Assembly (NCBI GenBank): GCA_963609805.1
Contig: CAVDLN010000023.1
Location: forward strand, 1-20,194
Source: CAMEON01 sp963609805
GTDB taxonomy: Bacteria > Bacillota > Clostridia > Oscillospirales > CAG-272
Length of the DNA stretch: 20,194 bases
Direction of reading: 5' to 3'
In this document: one piece after another, positions 6,710 through 14,078 of the stretch
How positions within the stretch are numbered: position 1 is the first letter of the stretch
Layout: every line of letters starts with the position of its first letter
Position numbers and translations under genes: made by a program
The notes under the pieces: generated by a model
Seen by the model: only the letters and a program-made list of their open reading frames with translations
Told to the model about the DNA's origin: nothing
The model's database searches: none

Positions 6710-7879
6710 ATGTATCCGAATAAAATTATCTGGGATCTGGATCTGTACAGCATTCTTATCACGGTGGGACTGATCGTGTGCATGATTCTGATCCGCGTTC
6801 TGTCCGACAAGCGGGGACTGTCCGCCAAATGGCAGAATTTTGTTCTCGTCACAATGATTTTCGCCGTCATTTTGGGGTACGGTTCAGCCGTTGTCCTGCA
6901 GGCTTTCTACAACATGGAGCGCGACGGCGGATTCCATATCACAAAATCCACCGGGGCGACCTTCTACGGCGGTCTTCTCGGAGGCGCCGCGGCGTTCCTG
7001 CTGATCTATTTCGGCATCGGGCTTCCCCTCTTCCGCGACAATGAGCACGTGCGCAACTTTCCGGACCTTCTGTCCGTTGCCGCCTGCGGCATAACCGCCG
7101 CGCACGGATTCGGGCGGCTGGGCTGCCTGATGGCCGGCTGCTGCTACGGGCGGGCAACCGACGCATGGTACGGCATTGAAATGGTCGGCGTCGGAAAACG
7201 CATTCCCGTTCAGCTGTTCGAAGCAATTTACCTGTTTCTTCTCTGCGGCTGGCTCACAATCCGGTATGTGGAGGGCAAACGATGCGGTATGCCGCTGTAC
7301 ATGATGCTGTACGGCACATGGCGCTATTTTGCGGAGTACCTGCGGGACGACTACAGGGGCAATTCGCTGGTGTCATGGCTGACCCCGTCCCAGCTTATCT
7401 CCGTAATATTGGCAGTATCCGGGCTGCTGCTTCTGATACTGGAGGCGACGGTCGAGAGGAGCTCTCGTCTGCGTGCCGCGCGGGAGGAGTCGCTCCGCGC
7501 AGAACTGCTTGCGGTACGGGAGCAGATCTCAGCCGCGGCGCCGTCCTGTGCGCAGGACATGCGGGATAAAACAGCGGAAACAGTCAAAGTCGAAGACGAA
7601 AAAGAGGTTCCCGCCGCATCGGAACCGGAAAATATCGGTGCGGACTCCGCCGTGCGGGAAACCGCGGAGCCGGAAATACCCGTAAAGCCCGCCGAACCCG
7701 TCGATGCGGACATCACAGCTCCCCTGCCTGCCTTCGGCGTCATTGATGTGTCCGGCATTGCACCCGCCCGCCCCGTCGAGGAAGCGGACTTTGTGCGGGC
7801 AGACAGTTTCCGGACAGAGAAGGAGTTCATCAAATCCGAATCCTTCCGCTACGTATCCGGTCGGGAGTCCGGAACATGA
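6710..7879 (+). CDS. Lgt-like prolipoprotein diacylglyceryl transferase family membrane protein
   Basis: The 389-residue protein has about seven membrane segments in residues 1-245, and the fold-level order of Lgt motifs: FYGGLLGG (86-92), GFGRLGCLMAGCCYG (133-147), RIPVQLFEA (164-172) and YGTWRYFAEYLR (201-212). Lgt transfers diacylglycerol from phosphatidylglycerol to the lipobox cysteine of prelipoproteins. Arg136, Arg205 and Glu209 match conserved Lgt positions, but the canonical His of HGG is Tyr86, the Asn of GRLGN is Cys139, and the RHPxQLYE His is missing. The Cys-Cys pair 144-145 is unlike classical Lgt. A C-terminal tail of about 140 residues is hydrophilic: a charged helix (250-275), then an acidic, proline-rich stretch. 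The start ATG has AAGGAGA six bases upstream. The stop overlaps the next gene in ATGA. It may be a divergent active Lgt or a paralogue with another lipid-linked role. Confidence 0.82.
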   Translation: MYPNKIIWDLDLYSILITVGLIVCMILIRVLSDKRGLSAKWQNFVLVTMIFAVILGYGSAVVLQAFYNMERDGGFHITKSTGATFYGGLLGGAAAFLLIYFGIGLPLFRDNEHVRNFPDLLSVAACGITAAHGFGRLGCLMAGCCYGRATDAWYGIEMVGVGKRIPVQLFEAIYLFLLCGWLTIRYVEGKRCGMPLYMMLYGTWRYFAEYLRDDYRGNSLVSWLTPSQLISVILAVSGLLLLILEATVERSSRLRAAREESLRAELLAVREQISAAAPSCAQDMRDKTAETVKVEDEKEVPAASEPENIGADSAVRETAEPEIPVKPAEPVDADITAPLPAFGVIDVSGIAPARPVEEADFVRADSFRTEKEFIKSESFRYVSGRESGT

Positions 7880-8742
7880 CGCCTGCGGTTCGGGAACGGG
7901 GAACACATCCCTTCCCCGTATGGATCTGCTACGCGGTCATCGCGGTCGGCATGGCGGTTCTGCTGTGGTTCGAAATCGGGAAACCGACGCTGAGCGGCGA
8001 TCCCGTTCTTCAGCCCATCATAACCATGACGCTGACACGCGCGGTCGGCGCGGCGGTGTTCCTGTGCATTCTGCTCTGGCGCGGCTACCGGGTGCTGAAT
8101 CCCCTGCGGCGGCCTTTCCTGAAATCCCTCGCGTTTTCCCTGCCCGCATGGATGGTTGTCATAAACAACGCGCCGATTCTTTCGCTGGCGTGGGGGGATG
8201 CCTTTCTGACTTATACCGCCCCCGCGTATATCCTCTGGTTCTGCGCGGAATGCCTGTCCATCGGTCTCTTTGAGGAGCTCGCCTTCCGGGGGGTGATTCT
8301 GCTTTCACTGGCGGAAAACCGACGTGCGACACGCTTTGATCTCTTCCGCTGCATTCTGCTGACATCGGCTGTCTTCGGTGCCGTGCACCTTGCCAACTTG
8401 TTTGCGGGAGCGGGAGTGGGCGCCGTTATCCGGCAGATCGGCTACTCGTTCCTGATCGGCGCCATGTGCGCGGTCGTTCTGTATAAGACCGCCAATCTCT
8501 GGCTCTGCGTACTGCTGCACGCCGTATACGATTTTGCGGGAGATCTTGTCCCGTCGCTGGGCGGCGGAAGCTGGTGGGATACGCCGACCGTCATCTTTAC
8601 GGTTCTGCTCGCCGTGGCCGTCACCGTCTACTTTGTGACGGCGCTGTGGCGCATGAACCCGGCAGCGCTGGAGCGTATCTATTCGTCTGGCACAGTCGGA
8701 ACGGACAAAAAAACGCATGCGCATAAGCATGGAAGAACATAA
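7876..8742 (+). CDS. CPBP-family intramembrane metalloprotease (first copy)
   Basis: The 288-residue hydrophobic protein carries the CPBP (Abi/CAAX protease) motifs: FEELAFRG with Glu133, Glu134 and Arg138, His171 in FGAVHLANL, and His215 with Asp219 in LLHAVYDFAGD. Family members cleave or process membrane substrates; the substrate here is unknown. There are about seven to eight membrane segments. Its ATG lies inside the stop region of the Lgt-like gene (ATGA overlap), so the two are translationally coupled. GGGAG about nine bases upstream serves as the ribosome-binding site. The protein ends in a short Lys/His-rich tail (KKTHAHKHGRT). Confidence 0.87.
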   Translation: MTPAVRERGTHPFPVWICYAVIAVGMAVLLWFEIGKPTLSGDPVLQPIITMTLTRAVGAAVFLCILLWRGYRVLNPLRRPFLKSLAFSLPAWMVVINNAPILSLAWGDAFLTYTAPAYILWFCAECLSIGLFEELAFRGVILLSLAENRRATRFDLFRCILLTSAVFGAVHLANLFAGAGVGAVIRQIGYSFLIGAMCAVVLYKTANLWLCVLLHAVYDFAGDLVPSLGGGSWWDTPTVIFTVLLAVAVTVYFVTALWRMNPAALERIYSSGTVGTDKKTHAHKHGRT

Positions 8743-8768
8743 GCAGGCAAACAAGGAGGTACAATGAA

Positions 8769-9311
8769 ATGATCTATCTGTTTTTGGCCCCGGGATTTGA
8801 GGAGGTTGAGGCGCTGTTTCCGCTGGACATTCTCCGGCGGGCAGGGCTCGAGACCGCAACGGTCGGTATCGGCGGGCGGCGCGTAACAGGCGCGCACGGC
8901 ATTACCGTTGAAGCCGACATATCCGATGAGGATTTCGATCCGGCTGCGCAGGCGGAGGCCGTTATTCTGCCCGGCGGCATGCCGGGAACGCGGAATCTTG
9001 ACGAATCGCCCGTCGTGGATGCGGCGCTTAAGCACGCGTCCGCAGAGGGCGCGTGGCTGTGCGCCATCTGCGCCGCTCCCTCGGTGCTGGGCAGGCGCGG
9101 GTATCTCCGCGGTCTGCGCGCTGCCTGTTTTCCCGGTTTTGAGGATGCACTGCTCGGTGCGCGGGAAATCGGCGGCAAGGTTGTCCGGGACGGAAAGGTT
9201 ATCACGGCCGCCGGTGCGGGTGTCGCCATGGAATTCGGACTGGAAATCGTAAGCGTTCTGAAATCGCCGGAAGCCGCCGGGAAAATCTGCGCCGGAATTC
9301 AGGCCCCCTGA
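8769..9311 (+). CDS. DJ-1/PfpI family protein
   Basis: This 180-residue protein matches the DJ-1/YajL branch of the PfpI superfamily. The nucleophilic Cys101 sits in the elbow AICAAPSVLG, the conserved acid Glu14 is in GFEEVEAL, and ILPGGMPG precedes them. Reported roles for the family include glyoxalase/deglycase-like activity, chaperone action and oxidative-stress protection; which applies here is not shown. AAGGAGGT at 8753-8760 lies eight bases before the ATG. An ATG at 8764 opens only a two-codon frame (ATGAAATGA) that ends inside this start. The gene lies between a CPBP gene and a folate gene with no promoter between, so it probably shares the operon. Confidence 0.9.
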   Translation: MIYLFLAPGFEEVEALFPLDILRRAGLETATVGIGGRRVTGAHGITVEADISDEDFDPAAQAEAVILPGGMPGTRNLDESPVVDAALKHASAEGAWLCAICAAPSVLGRRGYLRGLRAACFPGFEDALLGAREIGGKVVRDGKVITAAGAGVAMEFGLEIVSVLKSPEAAGKICAGIQAP

Positions 9312-9316
9312 CCGCC

Positions 9317-10030
9317 ATGAGACCGGTTCGACATCAGCCCCTGCCGGGGCATCTGCCCGGGGGCGGCGTAACGCAGCCGTCGGATGACGCGCACAACACA
9401 GCCGCGGCAGCGGAAAAGAAACGGATGAGACCGCTGTACCTTGCCGCCCGGAACGCCCTGACGCGGGAGGAACGCGCCGCAGCCGACGAGGCTCTGTGCG
9501 GTGCGCTGCTCTCTTCCCCGCTCTGGCAGGCGGCACGCCTTGTCTGCCTGTATGTACCCATGCGGGGGGAGGCGGATATTCTTCCCCTTTTGAGCGCGGG
9601 ACCGGCAGCGGGAAAACGGATTGCTCTGCCTGTCTGCGAAAAGGCGCACAATCTGTCCTTCCGGCTGGTTCCGGACAGCGGAGCCGATTTTCTGCGGCCC
9701 GGCCCGTACGGAACGAGGGAACCGGACGACACCTGCATTCCCCTGCCACAGAACGAGCTGGACGGGGCGCTTATGCTGATTCCGGGACTGTCCTTTGATG
9801 ACGAGGGATACCGTTTGGGGTACGGCGGCGGATACTATGACAATCTGCTGCACGCACTGTCGGCGCGCGGAATAGCACCGGTTACGGTCGGTGCAGCGTA
9901 TGCCTGCTGCCTTGCCGCCCGTCTGCCGCGCCGGACGCAGGATATCCCGGTTCGTTATGTACTTTCGGAAAGGGGGCTTGCGGCCGCTCATGCAAAACAG
10001 GAAAGTTTCCCGGAAAGTTTCCCGCTCTGA
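9317..10030 (+). CDS. 5-formyltetrahydrofolate cyclo-ligase
   Basis: The product converts 5-formyltetrahydrofolate to 5,10-methenyltetrahydrofolate using ATP. The C-terminal family signature GLSFDDEGYRLGYGGGYYD is present, as is the N-terminal KKxxRxxxLxxR helix (near residue 33) followed by ALTREERAAAD. The 237 residues are longer than the usual 180-200; the first 35 are a low-complexity lead-in. Starting instead at the ATG at 9425 would cut into the conserved helix, so 9317 is preferred although no good ribosome-binding site is seen there. It begins five bases after the DJ-1 gene ends, suggesting coupling. Its last 41 bases overlap the start of the next CPBP gene. Confidence 0.9.
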   Translation: MRPVRHQPLPGHLPGGGVTQPSDDAHNTAAAAEKKRMRPLYLAARNALTREERAAADEALCGALLSSPLWQAARLVCLYVPMRGEADILPLLSAGPAAGKRIALPVCEKAHNLSFRLVPDSGADFLRPGPYGTREPDDTCIPLPQNELDGALMLIPGLSFDDEGYRLGYGGGYYDNLLHALSARGIAPVTVGAAYACCLAARLPRRTQDIPVRYVLSERGLAAAHAKQESFPESFPL

Positions 10031-11018
10031 CGGGAACGGCACGGCAAAGAGACGGTTTCGCCTTCGGCCGTTTTTGCGCGGCGAATATGCGGAATCCGCC
10101 CGTGCGGCACGGCTGGTGCTTGTGATTTACGCGCTGCTCCTGCTTTCCCGTCTGATAGACAAGGCCTTCCTGTCACGGGAGGGCGAGTATCTGAGCACGG
10201 TTCTCCTCCAGCTCCTGATATTCCCCATTCCGGCGTATGTGTATATCCGTCTGCGCGGGAAGGATTTTGTACCTTCCCTGCGCCTGCGCCGTGTGCCGCT
10301 GTCGCACATTCTTGTCATCCTGTCGGCAATCCTGTTTCTGATTGCGGGGTGCACCCTGCTTGCCATGGTATGCGGCATGCTGAATGCGCAGACCTCCTTT
10401 ACGCTGTACGATACTTTCTCCTCCTCCGGAGACGGCTCGGCAGGGGCGACTGTCCGCCTGATTCTGACATACGGTGTCCTTCCGGCTTTCTGTGAGGAGC
10501 TCGTTTTCCGCGGAATACTGTGCGCCGAATACGAAAAAAACGGGATTCTGTATGCCATGACGGTCAGTGCGCTGTTCTTTGCTTTTCTGCACTTTGACCT
10601 GACGGCACTGCCCGTATACCTGTTTGCGGGGCTGTTTTTGTCGCTGGTGCTGTACATGACGCATTCCTCCGTCGCCGCCATGCTGGTTCACCTCGGATAC
10701 AACCTGTTCGGGGTTCTTGCGCAGGCGGGTCTGTCCGGGTACTGCCGCAGCACCGGAAATTTAGGCCTGCTGGTCGTTCTGCTGATTGCTCTGCTTCTCC
10801 TGTCGGCCGCCGTCTTTTGCGGGGAGTCCGCCCGCATTCTGCGGCGCCGCGCCCGGCTTCGGCTGACGGATGCTCCCGACGCGCAGCAAACCCCCGGACT
10901 TTCCGCCCTGTCCGCACGCGAATTTCTTCCCGCGCTGGGACGTGCCTTCCTCTGCCCGGAGGCCATGCTGGCAGTGGTGCTGTGGATCGTCGGCGTGGTC
11001 ATCAATCTGGTTCGGTAG
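9990..11018 (+). CDS. CPBP-family intramembrane metalloprotease (second copy)
   Basis: The 342-residue protein is a second CPBP membrane protease in the same operon. Glu169, Glu170 and Arg174 form FCEELVFRG, His201 lies in FAFLHFDLTA, and His234 with Asn238 lies in MLVHLGYNLFG. A basic N-terminus (Lys/Arg-rich, about 40 residues) precedes about eight membrane segments, the last near the C-terminus (LAVVLWIVGVVINLV). The ATG at 9990 lies 41 bases inside the folate gene in another frame, preceded by AAAGGGGG; ATG 9957 is an in-frame alternative. It resembles the common Clostridia CPBP arrangement more closely than the first copy does. The substrate is unknown. Confidence 0.87.
   Translation: MQNRKVSRKVSRSDGNGTAKRRFRLRPFLRGEYAESARAARLVLVIYALLLLSRLIDKAFLSREGEYLSTVLLQLLIFPIPAYVYIRLRGKDFVPSLRLRRVPLSHILVILSAILFLIAGCTLLAMVCGMLNAQTSFTLYDTFSSSGDGSAGATVRLILTYGVLPAFCEELVFRGILCAEYEKNGILYAMTVSALFFAFLHFDLTALPVYLFAGLFLSLVLYMTHSSVAAMLVHLGYNLFGVLAQAGLSGYCRSTGNLGLLVVLLIALLLLSAAVFCGESARILRRRARLRLTDAPDAQQTPGLSALSAREFLPALGRAFLCPEAMLAVVLWIVGVVINLVR
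10000..10023. repeat. Two-unit 12-bp palindromic repeat in a gene overlap
   Basis: GGAAAGTTTCCC is repeated twice in tandem (10000-10011, 10012-10023). Each unit contains an odd palindrome (GGAAA-G-TTTCC). It lies where the folate gene and the second CPBP gene overlap, encoding ESFPESFP in one frame and KVSRKVSR in the other. The 12-base period and GGAA/TTCC arms resemble the operator array at 2959-2986. Confidence 0.6.
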
Positions 11019-11035
11019 AATTGTCCTGTCACGCC

Positions 11036-11064
11036 TTGACAACAGAAATGATTTGGTATATAAT
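11036..11064 (+). promoter_or_regulatory. Sigma-A promoter of proS
   Basis: TTGACA (11036-11041) and TATAAT (11059-11064) are separated by 17 bases, an ideal sigma-A promoter. The expected start near 11071 gives a leader of about 122 nt before the proS ATG. It separates proS-rodA from the preceding operon, whose terminator I could not find. Confidence 0.9.
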
Positions 11065-11076
11065 GTGGTAGCTTTT

Positions 11077-11118
11077 AGGGAATCGCACCATCGGAATTGT
11101 GCGGTGAGGCCCTGAAAA
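11077..11118 (+). promoter_or_regulatory. proS leader element B
   Basis: At the 5' end of the proS leader, AGGG (11077-11080) pairs with CCCT (11110-11113), and CGCAC (11084-11088) pairs with GTGCG (11099-11103). Bases 11085-11098 are identical to 74-87 of element A. No T-box sequence (GGTGGnACCGCG) is present, so this is not an obvious T-box riboswitch. Further downstream a perfect 14-bp palindrome (11154-11167) forms a second hairpin close to the ribosome-binding site. The function is inferred only. Confidence 0.5.
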
Positions 11119-11192
11119 ATCATTGATAGAATCCGGCGTTCCCCGAAAAACACGCGCGGCGCCGCGCAGGCATCGAAAGGTTGTAAAATCAT

Positions 11193-12632
11193 ATGGCAAA
11201 AGAAAAAATGGTAGAACAGATCACTTCCATGGATACGGATTTCGCCCAATGGTACACAGATGTGGTCAAGAAGGCCGAGCTGGCGGACTACTCCGGAGTG
11301 CGCGGCTGCATGGTTATCCGCCCGTACGGATATGCTATTTGGGAAAACATCCAGAAGGATCTGGATGCCCGCTTTAAGGCGTTGGGGCACGAGAATGTAT
11401 ATATGCCCATGTTCATTCCGGAGAGCCTGCTCCAGAAGGAGAAGGATCACGTGGAAGGATTTGCCCCGGAATGCGCCGTCGTAACGATCGGCGGGCAGAA
11501 TCAGCTCTCCGAGCGGCTCATCGTGCGCCCTACCTCCGAGACGCTGTTCTGCGAGCATTATAAGAACGTCATCCACTCCTACCGCGACCTGCCGAAGCTG
11601 TACAATCAGTGGTGCAATGTGGTCCGTTGGGAGAAGACCACCCGTCCTTTCCTGCGGACTTCCGAATTTCTCTGGCAGGAAGGCCACACCATGCACGAAA
11701 CCGAGCAGGAGGCGCGCGAGGAAACGCAGCGCATGCTGGGCGTTTACGCCGATTTCTACCGCGACACGCTCGCCATCCCCGCCATCACCGGACGCAAAAC
11801 GGAGAAGGAAAAGTTCGCGGGTGCGGAGGAGACCTACACCATCGAGCCGATGATGCACAACGGTGTTGCTCTGCAGGGCGGTACCTCCCACTATTTCGGA
11901 ACCGGCTTTGCAAAAGCCTTTGACATCACCTTTACCGGCCGGGACAACCAGATTTACTATCCGCACCAGACATCCTGGGGGCTGTCCACCCGTTCCATCG
12001 GCGCCATCATCATGACGCACGGCGACGACAGCGGCCTGATTCTGCCGCCGCGCGTGGCTCCGATTCAGGTTGTCATCATTCCCGCCGCTCAGCACAAGGA
12101 AGGGGTTCTGGAGGCGGCATCCGCACTGCGCGACCGCCTGAAGGACGCCGGAATCCGCGTAAAGCTGGACGATTCCGAGAACTCCGCCGGCTGGAAGTTC
12201 AGCCAGTACGAAATGAAGGGCGTGCCGGTGCGGCTGGAAATCGGACCGCGCGACATTGCAGCCAATTCCTGCGTGCTGGTAAGCCGTGCAACCCGCGAGA
12301 AGAAGATCGTGTCGCTGGACAACATTGCGGAGGATGTACGCGCCATGATGGATCAGGTTCACAGCGAGCTGCTGGCCCGCGCGCAGAAGAACCTGGAGGA
12401 GAAAACCTTTGTGGCACGCTCCTACGAGGAATTCCTGGATATTGCCGCCAATCACCCCGGCTATATCAAAGCAATGTGGTGCGGCGAAACCGCCTGCGAG
12501 GATAAGCTGAAGGATGTAACCGGCGGCGTCAAGTCGCGCTGCATCCCGTTCCATGAGGACAAAGTCTCCGACGTGTGCGTGTGCTGCGGCAAGCCCGCCA
12601 AGCACATGGTGGTGTGGGGACGGCAGTATTGA
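11193..12632 (+). CDS. proS: Prolyl-tRNA synthetase (short, archaeal/eukaryotic-like type)
   Basis: The 479-residue enzyme attaches proline to tRNA-Pro. It starts MAKEKMVEQITSMDTDFAQWY and lacks the insertion domain of E. coli ProS, matching the short archaeal/eukaryotic-like form also found in many Clostridia and Bacteroides. Class II motifs are visible: RPTSET near residue 113, the motif 2 region RWEKTTRPFLRTSEFLWQEGHT, and the C-terminal region with TRSIGAIIMTHGDDSGL. An anticodon-binding domain follows. The C-terminal zinc region has cysteines in WCGETAC and CVCCGKPAKH, and the protein ends in the characteristic tyrosine (GRQY). The ATG is preceded by GAAAGG at 12 bases, a weak site. rodA begins 92 bases later, with no terminator seen between, so co-transcription is likely. 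Confidence 0.97.
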   Translation: MAKEKMVEQITSMDTDFAQWYTDVVKKAELADYSGVRGCMVIRPYGYAIWENIQKDLDARFKALGHENVYMPMFIPESLLQKEKDHVEGFAPECAVVTIGGQNQLSERLIVRPTSETLFCEHYKNVIHSYRDLPKLYNQWCNVVRWEKTTRPFLRTSEFLWQEGHTMHETEQEAREETQRMLGVYADFYRDTLAIPAITGRKTEKEKFAGAEETYTIEPMMHNGVALQGGTSHYFGTGFAKAFDITFTGRDNQIYYPHQTSWGLSTRSIGAIIMTHGDDSGLILPPRVAPIQVVIIPAAQHKEGVLEAASALRDRLKDAGIRVKLDDSENSAGWKFSQYEMKGVPVRLEIGPRDIAANSCVLVSRATREKKIVSLDNIAEDVRAMMDQVHSELLARAQKNLEEKTFVARSYEEFLDIAANHPGYIKAMWCGETACEDKLKDVTGGVKSRCIPFHEDKVSDVCVCCGKPAKHMVVWGRQY

Positions 12633-12724
12633 TATCCGCGTGACGGCATTCCCGCCCGGATTGCGCGCCGGACTGCAATCCATTGTATGACGGAATCCGC
12701 ATTCCGCAAAGAAAGGAGATTCCC

Positions 12725-13888
12725 GTGACCGGATACAAACCCCGCGGACGCCGCGGTACAGCCGGGACGGCATCCTCCGTCCTGCGGGACTTTCTCGGGA
12801 AAGCGGATCCCGTTCTGCTGATCAGCACGCTGGTGCTTCTCGGCATCGGACTGCTCACCATATGGGGGGCCGTGGACAATTTCGGTCTGCGCAAGCTGAA
12901 AATGCAGATTGCCATGGCGGTTCTCGGCATCATCATGACCTTCCTTGCGGCAAATCTGGATTACCATATTATTCTGGACCGGCTGTGGCTGCCGTTTCTG
13001 GTCTTTTCGGCGGGCATTTTGGCGCTGACGCTGGTGGCAGGCAACACGGGGGACGGCATTGAAACCTCCAACAAAAGCTGGCTGACTATTCCCGTCATCG
13101 GCATTGCCGTCCAGCCGTCGGAATTTGTAAAAATCACCTTCATCTGCACCTATTCCAGGCATCTGTCCGCCGTGCAGAGCCGCATCCGTTCCCCGCGCGT
13201 TCTGCCTTGGCTTGCAGTCCACGCCCTGCTGATCGTGGGGCTGATCCTGCTGTCCGGCGACCTCGGCGTAGCACTGGTGTACATTGCCATGATTCTGATG
13301 CTTCTGTTCTGTGCCGGACTGCCGCTGTGGTGGTTCGGAGGCGGAGCGCTGGCGGGGACCGTCGCGCTGCCGTTTCTCTGGAACAGACTGCAGCCGTACC
13401 AGCAGGAGCGTATTCTGGTCGGCTTCAATCCGGAGCTCGACCCGCTGGATAAGGGCTGGCAGGCACTCATGAGCCGCCAGTGCATCGAAAACGGCGGACT
13501 GTTCGGCGTCGGCATACGTTCCGGGGGCAACTATGAGGATCTGGCCGCCTCTCACACAGACTTCATTTTTGCCACGGTATGTGAAAAATTCGGCTTCGTC
13601 GGGGGCTTCCTTGTCATTGCGGCCCTGGCTGTCATGATCTGGCGGATTTTATGGATCGGACGGCAGGCAAGCCACGACGCGGGCTTCTACCTATGCGTGG
13701 GCGTTGCAGCCGTGCTGATTGCCCAATCGGCGGAGAATCTCGGCATGTGTCTGGCATTGCTGCCTGTCGTGGGGCTTACCCTTCCGTTCGTGTCCTGCGG
13801 CGGTTCCTCCGTGCTGGCGTCCTTTATACTGCTCGGCATGGTGCACTCCGTCGCGGCGCACAAACCGACAAGGCGGGTGGGGGAATAG
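12725..13888 (+). CDS. SEDS-family peptidoglycan polymerase, RodA/FtsW type
   Basis: This 387-residue membrane protein belongs to the SEDS family that polymerises lipid II into glycan strands together with a class B PBP. Conserved features are KSWLTIPVIGIAVQPSEFVKI, GDLGVALV with the probable catalytic Asp, the GGLFGVGIRSGGNYEDLAASHTDFIF-like region, and PFVSCGGSS near the C-terminus. About ten membrane segments are expected. RodA is favoured over FtsW because there is no division-gene cluster, but sequence alone does not settle it. The start is GTG at 12725 after AAGGAGA; an inverted repeat (CGGAAT/ATTCCG, 12691-12706) lies just before that site. It follows proS, an unusual neighbour, and ends before a strong hairpin. 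Confidence 0.92.
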   Translation: MTGYKPRGRRGTAGTASSVLRDFLGKADPVLLISTLVLLGIGLLTIWGAVDNFGLRKLKMQIAMAVLGIIMTFLAANLDYHIILDRLWLPFLVFSAGILALTLVAGNTGDGIETSNKSWLTIPVIGIAVQPSEFVKITFICTYSRHLSAVQSRIRSPRVLPWLAVHALLIVGLILLSGDLGVALVYIAMILMLLFCAGLPLWWFGGGALAGTVALPFLWNRLQPYQQERILVGFNPELDPLDKGWQALMSRQCIENGGLFGVGIRSGGNYEDLAASHTDFIFATVCEKFGFVGGFLVIAALAVMIWRILWIGRQASHDAGFYLCVGVAAVLIAQSAENLGMCLALLPVVGLTLPFVSCGGSSVLASFILLGMVHSVAAHKPTRRVGE

Positions 13889-13933
13889 CGAACGGGAACA
13901 GTACCTATGGCGCCCCTTTCCGATAAAAACGAG

Positions 13934-13990
13934 TAACGCGAGCGAACCCCGGGAGCAGCGCGGGCTGCCTGCGGGGTTCGCTTTGCGTTA
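13934..13990 (+). terminator. Strong hairpin after rodA
   Basis: TAACGC and AGCGAACCCCG on the left pair with CGGGGTTCGCT and GCGTTA on the right, with one small asymmetry; inside the loop GCAGC pairs with GCTGC. The stem is followed by few T, so it is an atypical intrinsic terminator, but it lies where one is expected between rodA and the SRP RNA promoter. Confidence 0.65.
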
Positions 13991-14043
13991 TGCGGGGAAT
14001 AACAGCCAACTTGTGAATTTTCTTTGAACTCCCGCGCAGCACC

Positions 14044-14072
14044 TTGCAATTGCGCTGGAAGTATGCTATAAT
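14044..14072 (+). promoter_or_regulatory. Promoter of the SRP RNA and dnaX
   Basis: TTGCAA (14044-14049) and TATAAT (14067-14072) are separated by 17 bases. The predicted start near 14079 coincides with the 5' strand of the SRP RNA terminal helix. Confidence 0.87.
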
Positions 14073-14078
14073 ACAATC

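Noticed and set aside
11071..11192. T-box riboswitch in the proS leader
   Set aside because: A tRNA synthetase leader suggests one, but the T-box sequence and a terminator/antiterminator pair are missing and the leader is only about 120 nt.
10761..12773. A 670-codon minus-strand frame opposite proS
   Set aside because: It spans the complement of two unrelated genes and the proS promoter; no motif is recognisable.
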